From Cladosporium sp. IMV 00045 (lineage: Eukaryota > Ascomycota > Dothideomycetes > Cladosporiales > Cladosporiaceae): DNA of 53,020 nt. Under the pieces are notes generated by a model, which worked only from the letters and a program-made list of their open reading frames with translations, was not told the origin of the DNA and searched no databases. The position numbers and the translations under genes were made by a program. Where the stretch lies: the NCBI GenBank assembly GCA_001931905.2, contig MSJI02000161.1, positions 4,185 through 57,204 on the forward strand, given 5' to 3'. Below, one piece after another: positions 11,264-20,885 of the stretch; the first letter of the stretch is position 1, and each line of letters begins with the position of its first letter.

Positions 11264-13021
11264 ATGTCTCCTCACGCCACAATGGCCGTCGCCCCAGAGA
11301 AAGCATGGTGGAAAGAAGCCATAGTCTACCAAATCTACCCAGCCAGTTTCAAAGACAGCAACGGCGATGGCTTGGGGGACGTCCCCGGCATCATTAGCAA
11401 AATTCCATACATCAAATCCCTCGGAGTCAACACGATCTGGCTCTCGCCCATTTTCAAATCTCCCCAACATGACATGGGCTACGACATCTCCGACTACCGC
11501 TCAATACACGCGCCGTACGGCAGTGTTGAGGACGTCCAGACGCTCATCGACCAGTTGCACAGCAACCAGATGCGGCTGCTGATGGATCTTGTTGTGAACC
11601 ACACTAGTGACGAGCATGATTGGTTCAAAGAGTCGCGAAGCTCGAAGGACAACGCGAAGCGAGACTGGTATTTCTGGCGTGATCCGAAGTACGATTCGAA
11701 TGGCAACAGGAAAGAGCCGAACAACTGGAAATCCATCTTCGGAGGGAGTGCGTGGCACTTCGACGAGCTCACTGGCCAGTACTATCTTGCCTTGTTCCTC
11801 CCATCTCAGCCCGACTTGAACTGGTCGAACGAAGACATGCGCAAGGCGTCTTACGACGATATCAGGTTCTGGCTGGACCGTGGTGTTGACGGGTTCCGCA
11901 TCGACAGCATGAACCTCATGTCGAAGCACCCAGACCTCCCCGACGGCAAAGTCGTCGACGACGAACCATACCAATCCGGAGCCGAGTTCTTCGCATCTGG
12001 TCCGAAGATGCACGACTATATCCGTGAGATGCGCGCCATCTTTGACGAGTACGATGCCATGACCGTGGGCGAGCTTGGATTCACCAAAGACGAGCAATCT
12101 GTCAGCGAGTACGTAGCGAATGATCGACATGAGTTGAACATGGTGTTCACAGGCGACATTGTGGACATGGACTTCGGCCTGGATGGCAAGTACGGACGAG
12201 ACGACTTCCACCCTCGCAAGATCCGCAACATCACCAACATGTGGCAGAGAGTGATGCCCAAAGTCAACGGCTGGAACTCCGTCTACCTCGACAACCACGA
12301 CAGCGGCCGCTCGCTCAGCAGATACGCCTCAGACGCTCCCGAGCACCGATCCACAGCGGCCAAGATGCTCGCCACCTACCTGCTCACACTGAGCGGGACT
12401 CCCTTCCTGCTCGCCGGGCAAGAAATCGGCATGGCCAACCTCGGCAAAGAGTACGGCACAGAAGCATACATCGACGTCGAAGGCCGAAACCACTACGACG
12501 CCGTGCTGAAGGCGCGAGGAGGCGACCACTCAAGAATGGGCGACGTGATGCGGGAAATCCAACTCAAATCCCGTGACCACGGCAGACTGCCGATGCAATG
12601 GGACGCCAGCGCCAACGCCGGTTTCTCACCAGAAGGCACCAAGCCCTGGATGACTATCAACCGCGACTACGTCGACTGGAACGTGGACAGCCAGCTCGAC
12701 GCGCCGGACAGCGTGCTGGCGTACTGGCGGAGAATGCTGGCGCTGAGGAAGGAACACACCGACTTACTCACGTATGGCTCTTACAGACCGTTGAGCGAGC
12801 TGGACACCGGCGAGTTGGTGCTTGGGTATGAGCGTGAGAGCTTCGAGACTGGGAAGAGGGCGGTGGTTCTGCTGAACTTTTCGGACAAGGAGCAGAAGGT
12901 GAATGTTGAATCGCCCGGGAGGGAGGAGTATGAGGTTTTGGTTTCCAATCAGGAGGCCGGGACTAAGCCTGGTTATGTGACTTTGGTGCCGTATGGCGCT
13001 GTGATTCTTGTCAGTAAGTAA
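11264..13021 (+). CDS. GH13 alpha-glucosidase (maltase/isomaltase type)
   Basis: An intronless 585-residue frame, the normal size of yeast maltase-type GH13 enzymes. It opens with WWKEAIVYQIYPASF and the metal-binding loop DSNGDGLGD at 31-39. Catalytic residues are nucleophile Asp214 (DGFRIDS), acid/base Glu270 (TVGEL) and transition-state Asp346 (YLDNHDSGR); QPDLNW is the family segment before the nucleophile. There is no signal peptide, so it acts in the cytosol on imported disaccharides such as maltose, isomaltose, sucrose or turanose. Downstream of a MAL-type porter this is the classic maltase-permease pairing. An alternative start is the Met at 11282. Specificity is not certain from sequence. 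Confidence 0.93.
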   Translation: MSPHATMAVAPEKAWWKEAIVYQIYPASFKDSNGDGLGDVPGIISKIPYIKSLGVNTIWLSPIFKSPQHDMGYDISDYRSIHAPYGSVEDVQTLIDQLHSNQMRLLMDLVVNHTSDEHDWFKESRSSKDNAKRDWYFWRDPKYDSNGNRKEPNNWKSIFGGSAWHFDELTGQYYLALFLPSQPDLNWSNEDMRKASYDDIRFWLDRGVDGFRIDSMNLMSKHPDLPDGKVVDDEPYQSGAEFFASGPKMHDYIREMRAIFDEYDAMTVGELGFTKDEQSVSEYVANDRHELNMVFTGDIVDMDFGLDGKYGRDDFHPRKIRNITNMWQRVMPKVNGWNSVYLDNHDSGRSLSRYASDAPEHRSTAAKMLATYLLTLSGTPFLLAGQEIGMANLGKEYGTEAYIDVEGRNHYDAVLKARGGDHSRMGDVMREIQLKSRDHGRLPMQWDASANAGFSPEGTKPWMTINRDYVDWNVDSQLDAPDSVLAYWRRMLALRKEHTDLLTYGSYRPLSELDTGELVLGYERESFETGKRAVVLLNFSDKEQKVNVESPGREEYEVLVSNQEAGTKPGYVTLVPYGAVILVSK

Positions 13022-13965
13022 AATCGATAGATTGCAATCTTGCTCTTAATGATATCTCAATGATTCGAATCACAATCGAGATCAAAAATCCTGTTTCCAT
13101 GACGACACCCCAACACAGCAAAGCGGTGAATGGCATCGACGACCGTCGGCTCCCAGTTTAGCAATGGAGGAACAATCGATCACTGATCCACGAAGTGCAT
13201 GAGAGCCATCGAATGGGCTGAAGTAAGACGAGCGCAAACCAAAGCACGTATGGCACAAGTACTGGCCCTTCCAATCTCCTAAGTGTCTCGATGCAACGTA
13301 GAGGATCATAGCACACGATAGACGATGAAGTGAGTGTAGTATAGTATACAGGCAAAAAGAAACACATCTCTCGTTCTTTATCACGAAACAGATTTCTCGG
13401 TGCTCCGCGCAAGGTTAGAGATAAGTTGGAATCCACGAGCAATCGTAGAATTTCATCGGTCATAGAGACATTGATATTAATCTTAACAATCTTGCAGAGG
13501 CCTATGGAAATGGGAGACGTGTCAGTTCAAAATTCTAGGATGAAGAGTTGAGTCTATTGTTACGGGAAAGATAGCCACCACTTGATCTCCTTCTCACACA
13601 TCAGACAGCTAAAGGAATGAAACGACATTGAAAGGGCAAGATAATTCCACCAACAACGTCATATACAAAAGTAAATAAAGTGCAGTATATATCTGTGAAG
13701 CTAAAAGACACTGGCGATCTATAGGTTCTTCCTAATCTACACTGTGAAGAATCGAAATAAAAGAAAAACGAATATTGTGTGATAAAAGGAAATTGTATTT
13801 ACGAGAAAAGGAAAGGAAATACTGTTGCTAGTAGTGCTGTGGTTTGAAAGAACTGATGATTCCATCTTTTTGTTTTACTGTGGCTCAGTTCCCTTAATCT
13901 CTCGTGCGTTCACTCATCATAAACCCACGACGCCTTTCTCCAAGATAGAGAAGAAGACGACGCGT
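13022..13965. other. intergenic between convergent genes
   Basis: This is the 3' region of two convergent genes, 944 bp and AT-richer than its surroundings. No protein-like frame, RNA gene or repeat was recognised. Confidence 0.5.
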
Positions 13966-16761
13966 TTAGGTGAAGGTGCCGTCCTCAGAGCAGAACTGGT
14001 CGGCGCAGTCGCGCCAGTTCTCGATGAACTCGCAGCCCCAAGACTCGGCGAGGGTGGAGTCGCCGCCGTTGTAGGTGGTGCGGTAGGGGAAGCGGCAGTG
14101 GTCGCGCTCGAACATGATGCCGGAAGAGGGCTCGTCGTACCAGAACTTGGTGCCCTTGAGGGTCTCGGGCGCGGCGTCGTTCTCGACCCAGTCGACGAGG
14201 TTGGAGACGATGTTGTTGGTGGCCGAGGCGGCGGCGCCGTTCTGGCCGAACTGCCAGGCACCGGCGCCGGAGATGCCGCCGACACCGCAGTGGGCCATAC
14301 CAGAGATGCGGAAGAGACGCATGAACTCATCGAGGCCGGTGTTGTCCAGGCCGAGGCGGTCGGCGGCCTTAAGGTAGTAGCGCTGGGCGTTGCCACCGGA
14401 GGTCATGGGGTCGGCCATACCGTGGTAGATCATGAGCTTGCTGCCAGCCTCACGGAAACCGGCGAGGTCGGCGCTGAAGGCGGAGGGGTAGCCGTGGAGC
14501 TCGTCAAGCTCCTGGTTGAGCTCGATGTCGTCGATGGTGATCTGGGTGATGTCGTAGCTGGAGTCGTTGAAGACGGCACCACGGAACCAGTCCTGGGCAA
14601 TGCCCTGAATAGAGCCAGAAAGGAGACCAAGGTTGACGGCGTCGACCTGGGAGCCAGGGAGGAGGGCGGGGTAGATGAGGGCACCGTCAGAGTTGTAGAG
14701 GGGCTTGAAGACGTCCTCGACAGTCTGGATCTGGGTGGCAGTCAGGCAGTTGTCAGACTCGCCGTCACCGCAGACGGGGATGGCAGAAGCGTCGAAGTTG
14801 CAGATAGTGGGGTCCTCAATGATACCGTCAGCAACGCCGTCAAGAGCCTCATCGCACTGCTCGAGGACGTAAGACTGGACAAGAGTCCACTCGGCGAGGG
14901 TGAGGAAAGTGTCGTTGCCAGAAGAGCCAGTGATAGTGCGGAAGGTAGCAGACCAGCCCTGGAGGTGGTTGAAGTCGTTGGCAGCGGCACCGGAGATGAT
15001 ACCGTCGAAGTCACCGGGGAACATCTCGGCGGACTGGATACCCTGGGCACCACCGGCGGAGCAGCCGACGTAGTAAGAGTAGTCAGCGGGCTTGCTGTAG
15101 AACTGGTCGATGGTCTCCTTGCCAACCTCGACGGCGGCGTGACGGGCGCGGTAAGACCAGTCGATGATGGCCTCGTTGTTGTTCATGGTCCAGGTACCGT
15201 CGAAAGAGCTGCCGTTGTGGCCAGCGTTGTCACCAATGGCGGCGAAGCCCAAGCCAGTGACGTACTGCATGTCAACGTAGTGGATGCAGCCGTTGAGACC
15301 ACCGTTGTCGGTGTTCATGGAGCGACCGTTCCAGGCAGACTCGTCAGCGTTGGGGAGCCAGACCTCGGCGTAGGTCTCAGCAGTGCCGCTGGTCTTGATG
15401 TTGAGGGTAACCTGGCAAAGGTCGACCTCAGGAGTGAAGGTGGAAGCGCAGCCAACGCTGGACTGGCCGCTGGGGGTGTCAACCTGGGTACCAGCGGGAC
15501 GCTGGGTGCAAGTGAGGGGAGTGACCTCCCAGCCGTTGAACTCAGTCAGAGTCTCGCAGAAAGACTCGCAGTCAGAGAGCGAGGCAGTCGCGGTGGAGGA
15601 GGCAGAGGAGGTGGTGGAGGAAGAGACACCAGTTCCCATGGCGCCGGTGCCAGAGGGAACAGTGGCGCTGGAAGCGCTGCTGGAGGAAGACAGGGGCAGG
15701 TCAGAGGCACCACGGGTGGAGGTCAGCATGCTGGTCGGGACAGCACCGGAGCCCATAGCAGAGGTGGTGCCGTTGGTGAAGTAACCACGGGTGGAGCTGA
15801 TGACGCTGGAGATGTCCAGGGAAGAGCTGTGGCCAGAGCTACCAGAGTTAATGACGCTGGACAGAGCAGAAGAAGCGTGGCCAGCGCCATCGACCTTGCT
15901 GGACTCATCGCCGCCGCTGGGGGCGGTGGGAACCGGGCCCTTACCGCAGTAGGTCTCGGTGCGGGTCTCGATCTCGACGTCAGAGTCGCCAGTCTCGGCA
16001 GAACCCTCAGCAGTGCTGGTGAGAGTCTGGGTGCGGGTCTGGGTCTGGGTGAGAGTCTTAGTCTCGTCCTCACCAGCGCTCACGATGACGGTAACTGTGG
16101 AGGTGGGCTTAGCACCAGAGGACGGCGCGTTAGGAGCGTAGTAGTTGCCATCCTTCTTGGCCTTCTCCTGGCGGTCGCCGTCCTCCTTGGAGCCCTTGTC
16201 GGAGGAGCCCTCGCCGTTGTAGGAGGGAGCCTGGGTGGGGGCGGGAGCAGAAGGCTTGGAGTCCTTGTCACCGCTGTCGTAGCCGGCGGGCTGCTCGGGC
16301 TTGGAGTCGTAGCCGGCGGGCTGCTCAGGCTTGGAGTCGTTGTCCTCAGTGGGCTCAACGGGCTTGGAGTCCTTGTCGCCACTGTCGTAGCCGGCGGGCT
16401 GCTCAGGCTTAGAAGCGTCCTCGGAAGGCTGGGCGGGCTTAGCGTCGTTGCCGCCAGCAGGCTTGCTGGGGGAAGAGCCAGAGCCAGAGCCGCCGGTGAC
16501 GGGGTTAGCGGGAGCGTCGCAAGTCTCCTCCTTAGCGGACTCGAGCTGGTGCTTGAGAGCCTCGACCTCAGCCTCGAGCTCGGCGACGATCTTGTCGTTG
16601 GAGTTGTCAGCGGGCGCGACGGAGTTGTCGTTGCCCTTGCTGCCGTAGGCGCCGTTGGAGTAGGAGTTGTCGATGTTGGTGGTGTTCGCCGGGGCGGTGA
16701 TGTTGTTGGCGGCAGCGGAGGCCGCCAGAAGGGAAGCAAAGAGCGGAACGTCGGCACGCAT
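13966..16761 (-). CDS. secreted tannase/feruloyl esterase with coiled-coil and stalk
   Basis: An intronless 931-residue frame; family members are usually 500-600. Residues 1-19 look like a signal peptide. Residues 57-79 form a heptad coiled coil (Val59, Leu62, Val66, Leu69, Leu73, Ala76) ended by Cys81. About 82-395 is disordered: tandem SKPEQPAGYD repeats (117-170), then a Thr/Ser-rich linker. The esterase domain starts near Cys398. The CS-D-HC arrangement of this family is present: Cys567-Ser568 in GCSAGG, Asp784, and His824-Cys825. A calcium-loop-like DGVADG is at 641-646. It should be extracellular or cell-wall-associated and hydrolyse gallate, feruloyl or similar phenolic esters. It follows the tyrosinase on the same strand, and codon choice is strongly C/G-ending. 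Confidence 0.9.
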   Translation of the reverse strand: MRADVPLFASLLAASAAANNITAPANTTNIDNSYSNGAYGSKGNDNSVAPADNSNDKIVAELEAEVEALKHQLESAKEETCDAPANPVTGGSGSGSSPSKPAGGNDAKPAQPSEDASKPEQPAGYDSGDKDSKPVEPTEDNDSKPEQPAGYDSKPEQPAGYDSGDKDSKPSAPAPTQAPSYNGEGSSDKGSKEDGDRQEKAKKDGNYYAPNAPSSGAKPTSTVTVIVSAGEDETKTLTQTQTRTQTLTSTAEGSAETGDSDVEIETRTETYCGKGPVPTAPSGGDESSKVDGAGHASSALSSVINSGSSGHSSSLDISSVISSTRGYFTNGTTSAMGSGAVPTSMLTSTRGASDLPLSSSSSASSATVPSGTGAMGTGVSSSTTSSASSTATASLSDCESFCETLTEFNGWEVTPLTCTQRPAGTQVDTPSGQSSVGCASTFTPEVDLCQVTLNIKTSGTAETYAEVWLPNADESAWNGRSMNTDNGGLNGCIHYVDMQYVTGLGFAAIGDNAGHNGSSFDGTWTMNNNEAIIDWSYRARHAAVEVGKETIDQFYSKPADYSYYVGCSAGGAQGIQSAEMFPGDFDGIISGAAANDFNHLQGWSATFRTITGSSGNDTFLTLAEWTLVQSYVLEQCDEALDGVADGIIEDPTICNFDASAIPVCGDGESDNCLTATQIQTVEDVFKPLYNSDGALIYPALLPGSQVDAVNLGLLSGSIQGIAQDWFRGAVFNDSSYDITQITIDDIELNQELDELHGYPSAFSADLAGFREAGSKLMIYHGMADPMTSGGNAQRYYLKAADRLGLDNTGLDEFMRLFRISGMAHCGVGGISGAGAWQFGQNGAAASATNNIVSNLVDWVENDAAPETLKGTKFWYDEPSSGIMFERDHCRFPYRTTYNGGDSTLAESWGCEFIENWRDCADQFCSEDGTFT
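16252..16413 (-). repeat. tandem repeats in the tannase stalk
   Basis: Encodes residues 117-170 of the esterase: three copies of SKPEQPAGYDS interleaved with GDKDSKP units. The DNA copies are nearly identical, which suggests recent expansion and likely length variation between strains. The segment is Pro/Gly/charged and should be extended and disordered. Confidence 0.8.
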
Positions 16762-16930
16762 GATGGGCGATGCTTCGACTAAAAAATTAATATAAAAGAG
16801 AAAAAGTCCGAAAGGGAAACAGCAGCCTTCCTTCTCTCGCGATGCTGCTGCTAAAGAGAAGGGGAAAAGCTGAATAAAGCGAAAGACGTGAAGAGAGAAG
16901 AAAGGGAAGGTGGCAGAATAGAAGAACTAT
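16762..16930 (-). promoter_or_regulatory. pyrimidine-rich leader of the tannase-family gene
   Basis: In the transcript sense this stretch upstream of the ATG is CT-rich, as in promoters and leaders of highly expressed fungal genes. The start context CATCATGCGTGCC is identical to that of the tyrosinase gene. Confidence 0.45.
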
Positions 16931-18762
16931 ACCAATATACTTAGGGACGTGATGGGGGATCGAAAGGTCGGCCGCCAACTGGGGGCCCATGTCTGCCGCG
17001 CCACTCCGCAAAGACGAGCAGCGTTGGCGTCGATGGTGCCTCGTATCACCAGCGCCCGGAAGGGCATGGCATGGAAATTATCGAGTGCCTTCGAGGCGCC
17101 AAATCATGCTATTTCGGGCGCCGCCAATGTCATTTGGAGACGTGCGGCTCCAGCGCCAGACCGGGGTGGCCCTGCCCCTACGAGCCGCCTCGCAGCGGGT
17201 TCCTGCAGAATACAGGCCAGCAAGCCTGCGAGCCGCGATCCGAGTCAAGCGGGCGAGGGCAGACAGGCAGAATAGGCGTGGACTTGGTGGTGGTAGCGGG
17301 CCACGCGAGACGAGCAGTTCGAAAGACAGCCTCTAGCGGACGTTTAGCCCTTGTGATCCGAGGCGAGCATGTCGTAGCGCAGCGATTTGATTGCTCGGAC
17401 GGCGCAAGGCGCAAGGCGGACCCGCCCAGAGTTGCTTTTGCCCAGCGTGAAAAGAATGGAGTCAAGGCCGCTCCGTCGAGGCGGGCGAAGGTCGACGAAA
17501 CGGCCGAGACTTCCCGTTTGGATTGACGAGAGGCCCGAGCAGGCACGAGAAGCCTAATAACGGGGATCGCCGCAGGAGTTCAACAGACGGCGCCCGTTTC
17601 TCCGACTTCATGGGAAGTGGGCGAAGAAACGCTCGTAATCGTTTTGGCCTGGTCTAGAGTCTGTTCTGCAATTGTGGATCTGTGATGTTCGTGACGGCAC
17701 GCCGTCGATCATGGTGCTCCAATATGGTATACGGCCATCTTGGTATTAGTTGTCGAAATCGTCGTGTTCCTGGGCAAGTAATTTCCACCCAGCCTTACGG
17801 CGTATGCACTATGCTCCATGGATAAAAAGGAACACGCACTGGTGAGCAAGCAACACGCCGCATCGGCGTCTTCCATTCGTTGAGGCGTGGTGCGAGGAAT
17901 TTCAACCCTCGCACTGCAAAGCCAATCACACTCCGGCCGTGAACGCCACATATTGTCAGCGTCAGGGGTTGATGAGCTGTACCTGCATTGGTGGAAATCT
18001 TGATTGAGCCGCCTCCAAACTCTGCGACGACACAACACGGACTTCCCACCGACGTCGCGAAAAGCCCTTGATTCAACATTTGCATGTTTAGCATGTCGAG
18101 TGATGTATTGCTGCGAACCTCCTGCCATGGCTCGCGTTTCTGCATACCCAGGTCAAGAACAAAACGACATGACTATATGTGACGGTTCGCTCAGACTCTG
18201 AGACACGAAGAAAAAGGCGAACGTCGCTTGTGTGCCGTTAGTGTGCTGTAGCGGCTACCCACAGCATTTCCAAATACGAAGGGGCTAGTTTGACCGTGGG
18301 GAATTTGGCACGATCGATAGTTTTCACCCAAGTGTGACTACTGCTCCACATGATGGGCAAGAGGGCGATCGAAAGGAACCGCGGAGCCTTGGGAGTTGTT
18401 CTGCATGGCTCTGTTTGGTCGTCTCGCATTTTTGTTGTTCTTCTAGCAGCTAGCGTCTCTGCGTGCCCCCGTATAGCATGGTATTTGCATGCGAGCGAGA
18501 GATGCACCTCCGCAAGTACGGGGTGAATCGCAGGGAAGACAACCCACAATATCGAAACTACAACCGTATTCTCGCCAATTAGCGTGTCTATCTGCAAAGA
18601 GCGGGCCAATCTGGCTTTTCCATCGTCTTCGATCTGATCGTCATACGAAGTCCTGCAATCACGAAAATAACCTATAGTATGAAGTGTAATATTGAACTCT
18701 GAACTGTGTAATTTCGTCATTGCGTCGACTTGATGAGAATACGAGAAAGAAATAATCAGAAG
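16931..18762. other. intergenic between tyrosinase 3' end and tannase promoter
   Basis: About 1.8 kb, with a GC-rich part (16,980-17,600) just upstream of the tannase leader and a more neutral part beyond. Open frames exist on both strands but none is protein-like or joined by convincing splice sites. No RNA gene was recognised. Confidence 0.45.
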
Positions 18763-18807
18763 GACTACAGTAGTCTATGGAAAACACCAGCCCTGCAGCA
18801 GGGCTGG
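18763..18807. terminator. two adjacent palindromes in the tyrosinase 3' region
   Basis: GACTAC-A-GTAGTC at 18763-18775 and CCAGCCCTGC-A-GCAGGGCTGG at 18787-18807 are perfect inverted repeats with 6- and 10-bp arms. They lie 140-185 bp past the tyrosinase stop codon, probably in its 3' UTR. They could form stable hairpins affecting 3'-end formation or mRNA stability. Role is inferred; they are not bacterial-type terminators. Confidence 0.35.
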
Positions 18808-18947
18808 GACAGAGAACGAAAAGAAATAACGAGATGATAACAGATACAAGGAAAAAGACAAGAGAAATTCCCAGTTCAACCATTCAATCGAGCCGGACCA
18901 TTTTAGACCCTCCCTTCAACTCCTTGACAATGCGCAATCGCGACTGC

Positions 18948-20885
18948 TTACTCGTAGCGGTAGCAGTAAGGACCGGCAAGGGTGTCCATGAGGTCACCAA
19001 GGACGGGGCTGTCGGTGACGAGGTCGAAAGGCAGAGAGTCCTGGAGAGTCATCTCGGCGCTGGGCGGGTCGTTGTTGAGGGTGGAGGTGCCGTAGATGGC
19101 GTTCTGGCGGGTCTCGCGGTCCATGTACTGCCAGGTGGTCCAAATGTGGTCAATCATGGCGTGGTGGATGTAGAAGAGAGGGTCGCTGGGGGAAGAGAAG
19201 AAGTCCTCGAGCTGGGAAGGACCGCCACCGAGCCAGTGGCCACCACCGTGGACACCGAGCTTGTTATCACCGAGGTAGCCCTGCATGAGCGCCTGGAAGT
19301 ACTGGACGGAGTCCTCGCCAATGACGAGGTCAGCAACGTTGGTGTAGGTGTTGTAGCGAGACGAGAACCAGCTGTTCAAGTCGCGAACGAGGCAGCGGGG
19401 GTTGTAGTCGAAGTGGTTCTGGACGTTGTTGTCGTAGGGAGAGGCGATGGGACCCATGTTGGTGGAGTAGCCAGTGCCGTTGCTGAAAGGACCGCTGTAG
19501 ACGCAGCCACCGCCCGTACCAGGAGGGAAGTTGATGTCCTGCAGGCCGAGGTAGGTGTCGGTGCGGCCGGCGATGTACTCACCGTTGGAACCCATGGAGT
19601 ACTCATCACCGTTGAAGATCTCAGACTCGTGAAGAGCCTCGGCGTCCGCAGCCCAGTCCCAGTAGGGGAGAGTGCCGGTGTAACCGCAAGAGTTCTTGAG
19701 GTCCTGCTCGAAGCTCCAGATGAAGTGCCTGTGCCATGCCAAGAAGTCGGCGGTGGCGTGGATGTTGAGGGTGTTCTCAATGTGAGTGGCGACGTACTCG
19801 TCGTACCTGGTCTTCACACCGGGGAAGTCGGCGGCGCGGTCCTCGGTGAGAGACTGAGGAGGCATGTTCTGCAGGCAAGTGACGGCATCAGTGAAAGCCT
19901 TGCGCTGGTCGTTGGACATGGCCCTGAACTCGGTTCTGACGGCAGCGTTCTCGTAGGTGCAGCTGCCCTCGAGGTCACGCTCCTGCATGCGCTGGTCAGC
20001 GATGGAGCTGACGTTCTTCCAGGCGTCACCGTTGGCAATCTCGGCATCGGTGAAGTCGGAAAGCTTGGGAACGTAGGTGGGAGAAACACCAGAGCTGGTG
20101 GTGGAAGAAGAGGTCGAAGACTCAGAAACGGCAGAGCTGGAGGCCGAGGAGAGAGAAGCAGAAGCAGTGGTGGCCGCGCTGCTTGCACCAGTGGAGAGGT
20201 TGATAGAAGAGCTGCTCATGGCGCTGGTGGCGGCATCGCTGGCGCCAGTGGAGAGGTTGACAGAGCTGCTCTGAGCGCTGGTGGCGCTGTGGCTAGGAGC
20301 AGTTCCGTTGGCGAAAGAGGAGAAAGTCGGGAAAGGAGCCTCAGGACTGGTGCCGGTAGAGGCGCCGGACGGGTAAGACTCGCCATCGGCGGGAGCAGAG
20401 GGGTTGTCAGAAGACTCGTCCTCGCCCTTGTTGTCGCTGCCGTCCTTGTCATTGGTCTGGCCCTCGTTCTTGCCAACGCCAGTCGGGGCAGCACCATCGG
20501 GGCCAGCAGGGTACGAGCGAACAGAGGTAGGGGTCAGACGAGAGATGGGACCAGCAACCTCGGCGCCCTTAGTAGCGCTGGGAGCGCCGGTGCTGTAGGC
20601 GACGGTGAAAGCACCAGTGGAAGTGGTCGGGAAAGAGCCGTAGGCGGTGCCCTGGGAGTGGGCTCTGCAGGCCTGGCTGGGCGCGGTGTGGACGCTCTGC
20701 AGCTCTTTGCGGAGGGAAGAGACCTGGTCGCGGAGGGAGGCGATGTGCTCGTTGGAAGAGTCGCGAGAGGCCTCCTTGTGAACCTTAGCAGGGCAGGCGG
20801 CGGCCTTGTGCTCACCACCGGCCGCCGGCATGGCGACGGCGGCGGCGGAGAGGAGGGAGATAACGAGGGACTCGTTGGCACGCAT
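18948..20885 (-). CDS. secreted tyrosinase/catechol oxidase with coiled-coil and stalk
   Basis: An intronless 645-residue frame. Residues 1-20 look like a signal peptide. A heptad coiled coil spans about 45-66 (Ile48, Leu51, Val55, Leu58, Leu62, Val65), flanked by Cys31 and Cys73. A Ser/Thr/Ala/Gly-rich stalk runs to about 268. The type-3 copper domain follows: CuA His368, His376, His385 and CuB His546, His550, His574. The spacings 8, 9, 4 and 24 match the short secreted catechol-oxidase class (Aspergillus oryzae AoCO4 type), and there is no C-terminal lid domain. It should oxidise o-diphenols, perhaps monophenols, outside the cell. It lies upstream of the tannase-family gene and downstream of the amino-acid permease, all on the same strand. 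Confidence 0.92.
   Translation of the reverse strand: MRANESLVISLLSAAAVAMPAAGGEHKAAACPAKVHKEASRDSSNEHIASLRDQVSSLRKELQSVHTAPSQACRAHSQGTAYGSFPTTSTGAFTVAYSTGAPSATKGAEVAGPISRLTPTSVRSYPAGPDGAAPTGVGKNEGQTNDKDGSDNKGEDESSDNPSAPADGESYPSGASTGTSPEAPFPTFSSFANGTAPSHSATSAQSSSVNLSTGASDAATSAMSSSSINLSTGASSAATTASASLSSASSSAVSESSTSSSTTSSGVSPTYVPKLSDFTDAEIANGDAWKNVSSIADQRMQERDLEGSCTYENAAVRTEFRAMSNDQRKAFTDAVTCLQNMPPQSLTEDRAADFPGVKTRYDEYVATHIENTLNIHATADFLAWHRHFIWSFEQDLKNSCGYTGTLPYWDWAADAEALHESEIFNGDEYSMGSNGEYIAGRTDTYLGLQDINFPPGTGGGCVYSGPFSNGTGYSTNMGPIASPYDNNVQNHFDYNPRCLVRDLNSWFSSRYNTYTNVADLVIGEDSVQYFQALMQGYLGDNKLGVHGGGHWLGGGPSQLEDFFSSPSDPLFYIHHAMIDHIWTTWQYMDRETRQNAIYGTSTLNNDPPSAEMTLQDSLPFDLVTDSPVLGDLMDTLAGPYCYRYE
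20163..20270 (-). repeat. duplicated segment in the tyrosinase stalk
   Basis: Encodes residues 206-241, an imperfect tandem pair of about 18 residues each (SSSVNLSTGASDAATSAM then SSSINLSTGASSAATTAS). It is rich in Ser/Thr and a likely O-glycosylation region. Confidence 0.7.

Noticed and set aside
13825..16782. 985-codon open frame antisense to the tannase-family gene
   Set aside because: Its translation is Gly/Val/Ala-rich without a fold, and it mirrors the codon bias of the sense gene, whose product has clear catalytic motifs.
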